DNA of 64,000 bases from an uncultured Bacilli bacterium. GTDB taxonomy: Bacteria > Bacillota_I > Bacilli_A > RF39 > UBA660. A program made the translations under genes and the position numbers. The notes beneath the pieces are model-generated. The model worked only from the letters and a program-made list of their open reading frames with translations, did no database searches and was not told the origin of the DNA. This document shows positions 42,040-50,829 of this stretch, one piece after another. Location: positions 124,001-188,000 of the forward strand of contig CAKPFM010000001.1 of NCBI GenBank assembly GCA_934153945.1, in the 5' to 3' direction. Positions within the stretch are counted from its first letter, which is position 1. The number at the start of each line of letters is the position of its first letter.

Positions 42040-42783
42040 TTAATTAAAAACAAAATGATTAAATAAAATAAAAATTACACCTATAAAAAAATATATAAAA
42101 GTTAATTTGTAATTTTTATAACTTAATGATGTTTTAAGTAATTCAGTAATAGATAAATAAATCATTATACCAGCTATAATTGCATATAAAAATGCCATCA
42201 ATGTATCGCTAATAAATGGTGCTAGAAATAAATAAGCAATAACAGCGCCAAATAACTCTGAAATACCTGATATAAATGTATATAAAAATGCCTTAAATTT
42301 ACTTCCTGTAGAATAAAAAATGGGCACAGATATTGATATACCTTCTGGTATATTATGCGCTGCTATAGCGATAGTAAGTGATAATCCTAAAGTAACATTA
42401 GTTGAATTAGTAATATATGTTGCCATTCCCTCTGGTATATTATGAAGCATAATTGCTATCATAGATAATATCCCTACTCTATATAATGCATCATTATCGT
42501 TGGGAATAAATTTATTAATACATTTTGATAAAATAATTCCAATATTTATAGCAAACAATAATAATAAAATGGAAAATACAATGCTATAAACATTATTAAA
42601 TAAAATAAAACTATTTGGTATCAAATCACTAAAAGAAACAAGTATCATTACCCCACTAGCAAATCCTAATGATCCAATAATTATAGAATTACTTTTTTTC
42701 TTTGAAAAAAATATAATAAAAGTTCCTAATACTGTAGATAATCCTGCTATAGTAGTTAATAAAAAAGAAGTAAAATTAGACAT
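42040..42783 (-). CDS. ZIP-family metal transporter (ZupT-like)
   Basis: This 247-residue protein has eight predicted membrane helices and the two ZIP metal-site motifs in tandem helices: IMLHNIPEGMATYI near residue 110 and IAAHNIPEGISISVP near residue 145. The HNxPEG motifs bind the metal. The family imports zinc, iron or manganese; specificity cannot be told. GGTGATACT precedes the ATG. The gene follows the 165-residue orphan by about 49 bp on the minus strand. Confidence 0.94.
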   Translation of the reverse strand: MSNFTSFLLTTIAGLSTVLGTFIIFFSKKKSNSIIIGSLGFASGVMILVSFSDLIPNSFILFNNVYSIVFSILLLLFAINIGIILSKCINKFIPNDNDALYRVGILSMIAIMLHNIPEGMATYITNSTNVTLGLSLTIAIAAHNIPEGISISVPIFYSTGSKFKAFLYTFISGISELFGAVIAYLFLAPFISDTLMAFLYAIIAGIMIYLSITELLKTSLSYKNYKLTFIYFFIGVIFILFNHFVFN

Positions 42784-42832
42784 AGTATCACCTATTTAAG
42801 AATATGATAACAAATAAAAAAATAACACAATG

Positions 42833-43330
42833 TTATTTTTTAACTAATACTTTTTCATTATCAGGATATTTAATACTATTTAGTTTAGATAAATAATCAA
42901 TTTTCCTATTAATTAATTCCATTAATTCTTTACAAAAATAATACTCTAATTTTTTATTTTGATCATTTAAAATAGAAATATTAAAATTGTTATCACTAGT
43001 ATATTTAAATGAAAAATATTTATCTTTTGCTAATTTACTTTTTGATTCATAACTTTTTATTTCTTCTCTTTGGTATTTAATTACACTATGTTCTAATTTA
43101 TTATCATAACGAATTTCTAGAAAAATTTCATTGAAATCTTTAAAAATATTTCTAATACATAAAACAATATGATATAAGTCGTTTGAATCGATCAATTTGT
43201 TTAATTTTTTATTTAAAATATTATTTATATTATCATGATCAATATTTTCACTTAATTCTATTCCTCTAAATGAAAGAGATATATACTTATTATCTTTATT
43301 TATTCTTTTTATAAATTCTTTACTTTCCAT
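42833..43330 (-). CDS. Hypothetical protein
   Basis: This 165-residue soluble protein is not recognised. It begins MESKEFIKRINKDNKYISLS and has a beta-rich centre (NEIFLEIRYDNKLEHSVIKY) with a lysine-rich end (NEKVLVKK). The ATG complement of 43330 follows GGTGAT; a longer frame to 43354 lacks a ribosome site. It lies between the Dps-like and ZIP genes in the same direction. Confidence 0.62.
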   Translation of the reverse strand: MESKEFIKRINKDNKYISLSFRGIELSENIDHDNINNILNKKLNKLIDSNDLYHIVLCIRNIFKDFNEIFLEIRYDNKLEHSVIKYQREEIKSYESKSKLAKDKYFSFKYTSDNNFNISILNDQNKKLEYYFCKELMELINRKIDYLSKLNSIKYPDNEKVLVKK

Positions 43331-43388
43331 ACTATCACCAGTGGTATATATCATATCACTTTTTCAGTATAAAGAAAATAATATTTTG

Positions 43389-43826
43389 TTATTTTAAACT
43401 ACTTTTAATCATCCATAATTCTTTTTCTAAATACATTAAAATATTATTTAATATATTACTAGTATAATAATCATTTTTATCATTAAAAACTTTTATTAAA
43501 TCTTTAGTATATTCAACTAAAAATGAAAAATCATTATCTAATATATTAAGTACTTGATTAGCATTAAAATTCATACTTTTCATTGATTTAATAGTAGATA
43601 TTTCTTCAAATTTAACTAAAGAAGTAATAGGATATCCATCAAACATTTTTATTCTTTCAGCTAAACTATCATAAAAAATATTAAAATTTTCATAGTATTC
43701 TTGTATTTTTTTATGTAATCCCATAAAACTCATACCTACAACATTAAAGTGTAAGTTATATAAATTGTTATCTTCTACCTTTATATTAGACATATATTCA
43801 TTTAATATATTAATACTATCTTCCAT
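43389..43826 (-). CDS. Dps-like ferritin-family protein
   Basis: This 145-residue four-helix protein carries the Dps ferroxidase signature: LHFNVVGMSFMGLHKKIQEY (His ligands) followed by YDSLAERIKMFDGYP (Asp and Glu ligands). Dps forms 12-subunit shells that oxidise and store iron and protect DNA. Its C-terminal half is more divergent than usual. GTGATTGT precedes the ATG. It is co-oriented with gpr upstream (44 bp) and could be expressed with it. Confidence 0.85.
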   Translation of the reverse strand: MEDSINILNEYMSNIKVEDNNLYNLHFNVVGMSFMGLHKKIQEYYENFNIFYDSLAERIKMFDGYPITSLVKFEEISTIKSMKSMNFNANQVLNILDNDFSFLVEYTKDLIKVFNDKNDYYTSNILNNILMYLEKELWMIKSSLK

Positions 43827-43869
43827 ACAATCACCTATTACATAATATGAAATTATAGGTGATTGTTTA

Positions 43870-44877
43870 CTATATATTGTGTAAACTATGATTAATTGAT
43901 TCTCCTATTAATTTACTTGTTTTATCAACTATAAAATCTACTTCTTTAGGAGTTACAATCATATTATAATTAATAGGAGTTAATACTTCAAATAATAAAT
44001 TTCTAAGTTCATCTTCAGATAATGTACCTATTAATCCCAATATTTTTTTATTATCTTCTATATCTATATTTACCTTTTTGTTTAAATAATTAATTTGACC
44101 AGATGGTACAATTTTACTTAATGGAAGTTGCAAAAACTCTTTATAAAAGGCATAATGTTGTTCCATAAAATTGATTGTATCAACAACTACACTAACAGCG
44201 TCTACTACCGTTGGAACACCTATTGCTATTACGGGAATATTAAGAGTATTTTTACTTATTTCATTTCTATTATTACCTATACCACTACCAGGAGTAATTC
44301 CTGTATTAGACATCTGAATTGTTTTATTTACCCTTTTTAAGGAGCGACTTGCTAAAGCATCTATTACTATTACAAAATCAGGTTTTAAAATAGATACAAT
44401 TCCTTTTATATATTCACTTGTTTCTATTCCTGTAGAAGCTGTTACATTAGGTACGATAGCGCTTACTCTTCTATAATTTGGATCTAATTCATCATATAGA
44501 TAAATATGATTAGTTACAATTATATTATCAATTGTTAAAGGCCCTATCGCATCAGGAGTTGAATTTTTATTACCTAATCCAACTATTAAACAGGTATCAT
44601 TTTCCTTTATTTTTGTTTCTTTTATTAGATATTTTAAATTATTTATTACTATTTTTTTAACTTTTTCATAATTATTATTATCTGTTATATCTTCAAATTC
44701 AATTGTTATATAAGTACCTTTTTCTTTATTCTTAATTAAATTATCTTTATTTAGTTTGGTTTTAGTAATTTTGATTTCATCAATTATTTCCTCATCATTA
44801 ATAAAATCTTTATCATCTTTTTCTATAACTAAATCAGTTCTTATTTCATATTTACTTAAATCTACTTCATGATTCAT
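43870..44877 (-). CDS. gpr: GPR germination endopeptidase
   Basis: GPR degrades small acid-soluble spore proteins when spores germinate. The 335-residue protein begins MNHEVDLSKYEIRTDLVIE, like the Bacillus zymogen (its prosequence cleavage site lies here). It has LIVGLGNKNSTPDAIGPLTI near residue 100, VPNVTASTGIETSEYI, VIVIDALASRSLKRV with conserved Asp, and TGITPGSGIGNNRNEIS. The start is chosen at 44877, after GGGTGAT, rather than 44904. It is divergent from rpsT, as in Bacillus. Confidence 0.95.
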   Translation of the reverse strand: MNHEVDLSKYEIRTDLVIEKDDKDFINDEEIIDEIKITKTKLNKDNLIKNKEKGTYITIEFEDITDNNNYEKVKKIVINNLKYLIKETKIKENDTCLIVGLGNKNSTPDAIGPLTIDNIIVTNHIYLYDELDPNYRRVSAIVPNVTASTGIETSEYIKGIVSILKPDFVIVIDALASRSLKRVNKTIQMSNTGITPGSGIGNNRNEISKNTLNIPVIAIGVPTVVDAVSVVVDTINFMEQHYAFYKEFLQLPLSKIVPSGQINYLNKKVNIDIEDNKKILGLIGTLSEDELRNLLFEVLTPINYNMIVTPKEVDFIVDKTSKLIGESINHSLHNI

Positions 44878-44918
44878 AGTATCACCCATTATAAATTTAC
44901 CCAAATTTAAATAAATTA

Positions 44919-44947
44919 TTGCTTTTTTATATAAAATTTGTTAAAAT
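44919..44947 (+). promoter_or_regulatory. Promoter of rpsT
   Basis: TTGCTT at 44919-44924 and TAAAAT at 44942-44947 with a 17-bp spacer, about 35 bp before the rpsT start. Confidence 0.65.
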
Positions 44948-44982
44948 ATAGTAGATTTAGATTAGGACAGGTGGTGAATTAA

Positions 44983-45246
44983 ATGCCAAACATGAAAAAT
45001 GCTAAAAAAGCAGTAAAAACAAGTGCTAAAAGAAAAGTAGAAAATAATGATTTTAAAGCAAGTATGAAAACAGCTATTAAAAATGTTGAAAGAGCTATAG
45101 CTTCTAAAGACAAAGAAGTAGCAAAAGAAAATTTAGCAATCGCTATTAAAAGAATTGATAAAGCAGCTTCAGCTGGCGTTATTACAGCTAACTATGTTGC
45201 ACGTACAAAATCAAGATTAACATTAAAAGTAAACAATATGGAGTAA
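44983..45246 (+). CDS. rpsT: 30S ribosomal protein S20
   Basis: This 87-residue bS20 is a basic three-helix protein of the 30S body. It begins MPNMKNAKKAVKTSAKRKVE and has the conserved IDKAASAGVITANYVARTKSRL C-terminal segment (given here across residues 57-78). Length is normal. CAGGTGGTG precedes the ATG. Its divergence from gpr is the conserved Bacilli neighbourhood. Confidence 0.97.
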   Translation: MPNMKNAKKAVKTSAKRKVENNDFKASMKTAIKNVERAIASKDKEVAKENLAIAIKRIDKAASAGVITANYVARTKSRLTLKVNNME

Positions 45247-45262
45247 TTTTTACTCTTTTTTT
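45240..45262 (+). terminator. Terminator of rpsT
   Basis: GAGTAA / TTACTC with a TTT loop and T7 tail, overlapping the stop codon. Confidence 0.82.
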
Positions 45263-45295
45263 ATTTTTTTTGATATAATTATTATAGGTGAAAAT

Positions 45296-46210
45296 ATGAA
45301 GAGATTACTAACAACAATTGTATTATTATTAATTATAGGCTATATATTTACAAATTATAAATCATTAATGAAAATAGTAATGCAAAAAGTAGTTGATAAA
45401 GATTATCAAACTACGCAAGAAAACAATGATTATTTTAGAAATGAAAATTGGAGTTATGTACAATTAACAAATGATTTTAATCCTAAAAATGAACAAGATA
45501 TTATGAATATATTTTATACTGTTTTAGATAGTGGATGGGATAATGTTACATATTATTGTGCTGATGAATATGAAGATTGTATTAAAGATACTGAAAAAAT
45601 AACAAATGATAATTATATTTTATCTAATATTAATAATTTTGTAGCTACATATAATAGTTATAATAGAATATTTGTTAATTATAATTCTATTGGAAGAGTT
45701 AATATTACTTTTGAGAGAATTTATACTAAAAGTCAAATTGAAGCTATAAATAAAAAAGTTGATTCAATTATAAAAGATTTAATTGATGACAATATGAGTG
45801 ACGAAGAAAAAATTAAAGTAATTCATGATTATATAATTAATAATACAAAGTATGATGAAGATAGAGCTGAAGTAGTTAAATCTGGAACTTATGAATCATT
45901 GTTACATCCTTCTAATACAGCATATGGAGCCCTTTTTAATGGCAAAGCAATATGTGGTGGATATACAGACGCTATGGCTTTATTTTTGGATAAATTAGGC
46001 TTTAAAAATTATAAAATATCAAGTGCTAAACATATTTGGAATGCTGTTTATATAGACGGTGAATGGAAACATTTAGATTTAACTTGGGATGATCCTATTA
46101 CTGATGGTGCTGATAGATTAGAATATAATTTCTTCTTGATAAGTGATAAGGAATTGGAAAGTAAAAATACTGGGCAACATAATTATAATAAAGTAATATA
46201 TAAAAATTAG
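45296..46210 (+). CDS. Exported transglutaminase-like domain protein
   Basis: This 304-residue protein has an N-terminal membrane anchor (about residues 5-20) and a C-terminal transglutaminase/protease-like domain. The catalytic triad is visible: Cys in KAICGGYTDAMALFL near 220, His in SAKHIWNAVYIDGEW near 247, and Asp in HLDLTWDDP. Such bacterial domains are usually peptidases or peptidoglycan-associated enzymes. The surface location is inferred from the anchor. AGGTGA precedes the ATG. Confidence 0.88.
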   Translation: MKRLLTTIVLLLIIGYIFTNYKSLMKIVMQKVVDKDYQTTQENNDYFRNENWSYVQLTNDFNPKNEQDIMNIFYTVLDSGWDNVTYYCADEYEDCIKDTEKITNDNYILSNINNFVATYNSYNRIFVNYNSIGRVNITFERIYTKSQIEAINKKVDSIIKDLIDDNMSDEEKIKVIHDYIINNTKYDEDRAEVVKSGTYESLLHPSNTAYGALFNGKAICGGYTDAMALFLDKLGFKNYKISSAKHIWNAVYIDGEWKHLDLTWDDPITDGADRLEYNFFLISDKELESKNTGQHNYNKVIYKN

Positions 46211-46237
46211 AAGATTAAATTTCTTCTAATTTTTTTA
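46200..46237. terminator. Bidirectional terminator
   Basis: AAAATTAGAAGA / TCTTCTAATTTT with a short loop, overlapping the ends of the convergent transglutaminase-like and sepM genes. Confidence 0.85.
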
Positions 46238-47201
46238 TTGCTTCTTCTAAAGTAGATACTCCAATTATTTGAATATCTAAATTTTCTTTTTTAGATACTT
46301 CTATAGCTTCTTCGTAGTTTTCTCCATTTGGTACTAGGAATATTTTTATTCCATCGTTATATACCCCTTTTAATTTGTATTTAACGCCACCTATTTGACC
46401 AACATTACCATATTCATCAATTGTACCTGTACCCGCTATTTTTCTATTTTTTGATATATTTTTATTAGTAATATTATCATATATTTCTAGTGCTAACATT
46501 AGTCCACCACTACTACCTGATTCAGTTGCTGCAAAATTGTCTACTATTTTAGGTTCTGTTTCAATAGTTTTTTCTGAAGTAAGCATTATTCCTATTACTG
46601 GTTTACCATCCATTTCAATTAGTGTAGATTTTCTATGATATGTTTTTCCTTTATTTTCTACTTCTATAGATATTGTATCCCCTATTTTTGAATTATTTAT
46701 AATGTTTGCTATTTCTATTTTATTATTAACTAATGTATCATTTATTTTTATTATTTTATCTTGAACTTTTAAATCAGTAATAGCAGTTTCATCTACGTAT
46801 GTAACATAATAATTTTCATTTAATATTTCATATTTTTTATTGGCTAAAGTATATGCCGATGCTATAGCATTATTAATTGATTCTTTTAGTAACAGTTTAC
46901 TTCTAAATTTTTCATCTTCTTCAGTTTCGTTTGTTAGTACTACCTCATTTTTAGGAATTAAAGTCCAATCTTTATTAAACAAGCTAATTATATAAGTTGG
47001 TATATTTACTTTTATTTCACTTACATATGCCATATAGAAGTTACCACTTGATTCCGTATTTTCAATTTTTATACGATCTTTAGTAGAAATTGTACCTCCA
47101 TCTTTTTCAATATAATATGGTAGAGGTATTAGAAATAATGAAAAAAGGATTAAAAAAGTCAGTATATAGAATTTATTTTGTTTTATTTTTTCTTTTAACA
47201 T
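46215..47201 (-). CDS. SepM/YlbL-type PDZ-Lon serine protease
   Basis: This 328-residue membrane protease has an N-terminal membrane helix (FYILTFLILFSLFLIPLPYY), a PDZ domain (about residues 110-205) and a C-terminal Lon-type catalytic domain. The serine is in AATESGSSGGLMLAL near 232 and the lysine in QIGGVKYKLKGVYNDG near 277. Streptococcal SepM processes a competence peptide, and B. subtilis YlbL is the orthologue. The start at 47201 is chosen because the first Met of the frame is only 2 bp from the ribosome site. It is divergent from ylbJ. Confidence 0.92.
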   Translation of the reverse strand: MLKEKIKQNKFYILTFLILFSLFLIPLPYYIEKDGGTISTKDRIKIENTESSGNFYMAYVSEIKVNIPTYIISLFNKDWTLIPKNEVVLTNETEEDEKFRSKLLLKESINNAIASAYTLANKKYEILNENYYVTYVDETAITDLKVQDKIIKINDTLVNNKIEIANIINNSKIGDTISIEVENKGKTYHRKSTLIEMDGKPVIGIMLTSEKTIETEPKIVDNFAATESGSSGGLMLALEIYDNITNKNISKNRKIAGTGTIDEYGNVGQIGGVKYKLKGVYNDGIKIFLVPNGENYEEAIEVSKKENLDIQIIGVSTLEEAIKKLEEI

Positions 47202-47254
47202 ATTCATGTTCCTTTCTAAAGTTTAATACATTATAGTATAGCTATGGAGGTTTT

Positions 47255-48199
47255 ATGAAATTATTATTTAAATTTATTATTCTATTTTTATTTGTATTTT
47301 TGATGTATGAATTATTACTCTACTCTAGTATTATGATGAATGGAATTCATGGTTCGTTAGTTCTTTGGAGTACTAAAGTAGTTCCATCATTGTTACCATT
47401 TTTTTTGCTATCTAATTTTTTAATGAATTATGGTTTAACTTCTATATTGAGTGAATTATTTAAACCAATTATGAAATTATTTAAAACTAATCCCAATAAT
47501 GCTTTTATTTTTGTAATAAGTATTTTTACTGGGTCACCTAGTAATGCTTTTTTTGCTAAAGAAGCAATTTCTAATAATTTAATAAGTGATGATGATGCTA
47601 CTAAAGTATTATTGTTTTCCCATTTTTCTAGTCCATTATTTATATTAGGTACAGTTTATAGTAGTTTAAATAATAAATTTGTTTGTGTATTAATATTAAT
47701 AGTTACTTATTTAACAAATATTATTTTAGCTTTACTTTTTAGAAATAAATATATAAGTAATGATTATTCTAAAATTTCAATTAGTAATATTAAAAAAAAT
47801 TTAAATAATAAAATATCATTTGGTAAAACTTTAGCTACCTCTATTCATAAAACATTTGACACCTTGTTAATTATATTAGGCAGTATTTGTTTTTTTAACA
47901 TGATTTCAATTTCTATTGATCAAGTTTTTAATTTAAATGATAATTTATATGCCTTTTTATCTGGCATTTTAGAAATGACTCAAGGTATTAGTAATGTATG
48001 TTTACTTAATATTCCATTAAATATTAAAGCTTTATTTATTAGTATATTTTTATCATTTGGTGGGTTTAGTATCCATAGTCAAATATTAAGTATTATTGGT
48101 GATACAAAAATAAAATACCTTCCATATTTTTTAGCAAGATTAATACATGCTGTAATTTCTGGAACAATGGTATTTATTTTAGTTTCATTAATTAGCTAA
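47255..48199 (+). CDS. ylbJ: YlbJ-like sporulation integral membrane protein
   Basis: This 314-residue polytopic membrane protein has the nucleoside-recognition/gate-type pattern of YlbJ: NGIHGSLVLWSTKVVPSLLP near residue 30, a central SIFTGSPSNAFFAKEAI segment, and a repeated gate domain in the second half. In Bacillus, YlbJ is needed for sporulation. Neighbourhood with SepM/YlbL supports the call. GGAGG precedes the ATG. Its 3' end overlaps the convergent pseudopilin gene by 8 bp. Confidence 0.88.
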   Translation: MKLLFKFIILFLFVFLMYELLLYSSIMMNGIHGSLVLWSTKVVPSLLPFFLLSNFLMNYGLTSILSELFKPIMKLFKTNPNNAFIFVISIFTGSPSNAFFAKEAISNNLISDDDATKVLLFSHFSSPLFILGTVYSSLNNKFVCVLILIVTYLTNIILALLFRNKYISNDYSKISISNIKKNLNNKISFGKTLATSIHKTFDTLLIILGSICFFNMISISIDQVFNLNDNLYAFLSGILEMTQGISNVCLLNIPLNIKALFISIFLSFGGFSIHSQILSIIGDTKIKYLPYFLARLIHAVISGTMVFILVSLIS

Positions 48200-48707
48200 C
48201 ATTTACTGTTGTTGTTAAGCTATTATATGTGAAATTAATATTTATTCCGTAATTATCATCTGATAGTTTATTCTTTATTGGAATATAAATATTTAAAAGT
48301 GAATTATCAATTGACTTATTACTTAAATTGTAAGTGAATGATTCCACATTTATATCGCCTATTTGATTACTATTATCTAATTTGATTGAGTAGTAATCAT
48401 AGGTAATTAGTGATTCATCTACATTAATATTTAAATCTTTTGTTTCTGATACTCCATCAGATGTTAAATAGTTAAATCTATAACAATTTGTACCACAACT
48501 ACTAACACTTCTTAAATATTTATTGTAATAATCATCATAAATTCTTTTAGTCATAATAGCTTGTTTATCTAGTAAAGTTGTTTTAATGTTACCTGTTACA
48601 TATAAAGTTTTCATTGATATAATTAGTTCTAGTATCAAAAGAGAAATAGTTGCTATTAAACAAAATGAAACAGCAAATTCTACTAATGTAAATCCTTTAT
48701 TTTTCAT
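48192..48707 (-). CDS. Type IV pilin-like protein (minor pseudopilin)
   Basis: This 171-residue protein has a class III prepilin signal: a short basic leader MKNKG cut before FTLVEFAVSF, with Glu at position +5, then a hydrophobic helix to about residue 28. The remaining ~140 residues form a beta-rich head with a Cys pair (SSCGTNCYRF). It is likely a minor pilin of the ComG or pilus type. It follows the next pilin gene by 4 bp on the minus strand, and the pair is divergent from the assembly ATPase gene. Confidence 0.82.
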   Translation of the reverse strand: MKNKGFTLVEFAVSFCLIATISLLILELIISMKTLYVTGNIKTTLLDKQAIMTKRIYDDYYNKYLRSVSSCGTNCYRFNYLTSDGVSETKDLNINVDESLITYDYYSIKLDNSNQIGDINVESFTYNLSNKSIDNSLLNIYIPIKNKLSDDNYGININFTYNSLTTTVNVS

Positions 48708-48711
48708 TTAA

Positions 48712-49227
48712 TCACCCTATCCTTGCTGAAGCAATATGACTGTTATTAAATTCAATAACTACAACATATTTGTTACTATTTGTATCAGCATCATATCTAC
48801 TAATATATCTTTTTAATTCTTCTGATAAGTTTGAATCATTAAGAGTTGAATTTTTTATTTGGCTTTGAATATTTGATATTTCACTTTCTTTTAGTAACCA
48901 TACTTTTTCTTTTCCAGTATTATATTCAGTGCCTATTTTTTCTAGTATTTTGTGGTAATAATTACTATCTCCATATATATTAGAACTTGTTACTCTAGTA
49001 TATCCATTTTGTAAATTTGTTATTAAATTACTGTATCCTGTATTTACAAGGAAATTACATACTATTTTTGTGTTGTACACATCATTTACATCATCATATT
49101 TAAATGAAATATCAAAATTTGTTTCAGCATTATTAATTTGTATAAATAAATAAGTTAAAGTTCCTATTACAAAAGCAGATACAATTAAAGTTTCTACAAG
49201 TGTAAATCCTTTATTATTTTTTTTCAT
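48712..49227 (-). CDS. Type IV pilin-like protein
   Basis: This 171-residue prepilin has the leader MKKNNKG before FTLVETLIVSAFVIGTL, with the +5 glutamate. The head domain is about 130 residues and shows no recognised subfamily. AAAGGGGA precedes the ATG. It is the first gene of a two-pilin operon, divergent from the pilB-like gene with only about 100 bp between starts, so the promoters of ATPase and pilins face away from the same short region. Confidence 0.82.
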   Translation of the reverse strand: MKKNNKGFTLVETLIVSAFVIGTLTYLFIQINNAETNFDISFKYDDVNDVYNTKIVCNFLVNTGYSNLITNLQNGYTRVTSSNIYGDSNYYHKILEKIGTEYNTGKEKVWLLKESEISNIQSQIKNSTLNDSNLSEELKRYISRYDADTNSNKYVVVIEFNNSHIASARIG

Positions 49228-49245
49228 AAACTTTTCCCCTTTACC

Positions 49246-49274
49246 TTGTCATAATTCTAAATCTATTATATAAT
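49246..49274 (+). promoter_or_regulatory. Promoter of the pilB-like gene
   Basis: TTGTCA at 49246-49251 and TATAAT at 49269-49274 with a 17-bp spacer, about 53 bp before the start. Confidence 0.68.
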
Positions 49275-49327
49275 AGTTCTAGGATAAATGCTAGTCCAAA
49301 ATGAATAAAATGGGGAGGAAAATTCAT

Positions 49328-50803
49328 ATGTTAAAAAAATTTGATTTTGAAAAAATGCCAATCGTAGAGGTTGTTAATGAAATTTTAGTAGATGCTAGTA
49401 ACAAAGGTGCGAGTGATATTCACTTTGATCCACATGAAGATTTTATGAAAATAAGAATTCGTATTGATGGTGCTTTAAGTGACTATGCAGAAGTTCCTAA
49501 TTCAGTTAAGAAGAATTTAGTTACTCGTATTAAAATAATTGCTGGTATGAACATTACCGAATCTAGATTACCACAAGATGGAGCTATTAAGGCTACTTTA
49601 CAAGGTATTAATTTGGATCTTCGTGTTTCTTGTTTACCTACATTAAATGGTGAAAAAATAGTTATTCGTATCTTAGACTATTCTATGAGTTCTAGTGGAC
49701 TTGAGAATTTAGGTTTTTCTAAATCTAATTATGAAAAGGTTTTAAAGATTATTTCTCAACCTAATGGTATTATATTAGTAACTGGTGCTACTGGTAGTGG
49801 TAAATCAACTACTGTATACTCTATTTTACAAAGATTAAATCGTGAAGATACAAATATTATTACTGTAGAAGACCCAATAGAAATGAACATTGAAGGTATT
49901 AATCAGGTTCAAACAAATAGTGAAATTGGTCTTACATTTGCTAATGCGTTACGTTCTATCTTACGTCAAGACCCTAACGTTATTATGATTGGGGAAATTC
50001 GTGATACTGAAACTGCTAGGATTGCTGTTCGTGCATCTATTACTGGACATATAGTTTTATCTACAATTCATACTAATAGTTCACTTAATACTATTGAACG
50101 TTTATTAGATATGGATGTTGAAAGATATTTATTATCAAGTGCTCTTGAAGGTATTATTTCTCAAAAACTTGCTCGTAAATTATGTCCTCATTGCCGTAAA
50201 TTAAGAAAAACAAATGATTATGAAAGAGAATTATTTAAAAAGGTATTACATCGTGATGTAGATGAAATATATTCGGCCGAAGGTTGCGAAATATGTGGTA
50301 ACGGATATAAAGGAAGAATTGCTATTCATGAAGTATTAATCGTTGATCAAAAAATAAAAGATGCCATCAGTAGTAATGTTAGAAAAGATAAATTACGTCA
50401 TTTAGTTTATACATCAGATGTTACTACCCTACTTCAAGATGGTCTTGAAAAAGTTGTTGAAGGTTTAACTACATTTGAAGAAGTATTAAAACAAATTGAA
50501 TTTGAAAATTCAGAAGAAGATAAAGGTAGTACATATGATTTAAATCATGCTATTGAATATACTAATATGTCACAAGAAAATGATCAACAAGAAGAGCCTA
50601 TTTCAGAAACTAAAGTAGTTGAAACTAAACAAGAAAAGATAGAAACACCTACTAAAGAAAAAGAAGTAAAAAAAGATGATGATTGGGGAATGGATTTTGA
50701 TACAACAGTAGAGAAAGTTGAAAATAAATCTGTTAAAGAAACTAAAAAAGAACCAATTAAGAATGACGACTTTGATGATGATTTATTAAATATGGAATTT
50801 TAA
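49328..50803 (+). CDS. Type IV pilus / type II secretion assembly ATPase with acidic C-terminal tail
   Basis: This 491-residue GspE/PilB/ComGA-family ATPase energises pilus or pseudopilus assembly. It has Walker A GATGSGKSTT near residue 156, the Asp box in TVEDPIEMNIEGINQVQ, Walker B in VIMIGEIRDTETA, and the His box in VLSTIHTNSS. The zinc tetracysteine is formed by KLCPHCRK and GCEICGNGYKGR. It lacks the N-terminal MshEN domain. After about residue 400 it carries an unusual acidic and lysine-rich tail of about 90 residues. The ATG at 49328 follows GGGGAGG. Confidence 0.93.
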   Translation: MLKKFDFEKMPIVEVVNEILVDASNKGASDIHFDPHEDFMKIRIRIDGALSDYAEVPNSVKKNLVTRIKIIAGMNITESRLPQDGAIKATLQGINLDLRVSCLPTLNGEKIVIRILDYSMSSSGLENLGFSKSNYEKVLKIISQPNGIILVTGATGSGKSTTVYSILQRLNREDTNIITVEDPIEMNIEGINQVQTNSEIGLTFANALRSILRQDPNVIMIGEIRDTETARIAVRASITGHIVLSTIHTNSSLNTIERLLDMDVERYLLSSALEGIISQKLARKLCPHCRKLRKTNDYERELFKKVLHRDVDEIYSAEGCEICGNGYKGRIAIHEVLIVDQKIKDAISSNVRKDKLRHLVYTSDVTTLLQDGLEKVVEGLTTFEEVLKQIEFENSEEDKGSTYDLNHAIEYTNMSQENDQQEEPISETKVVETKQEKIETPTKEKEVKKDDDWGMDFDTTVEKVENKSVKETKKEPIKNDDFDDDLLNMEF

Positions 50804-50829
50804 AAGGAGATAATTTAAATCTCCTTTTT
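50802..50829. terminator. Bidirectional terminator
   Basis: AAAAGGAGAT / ATCTCCTTTT with a 7-nt loop between convergent pilB-like and holA genes. Confidence 0.88.
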
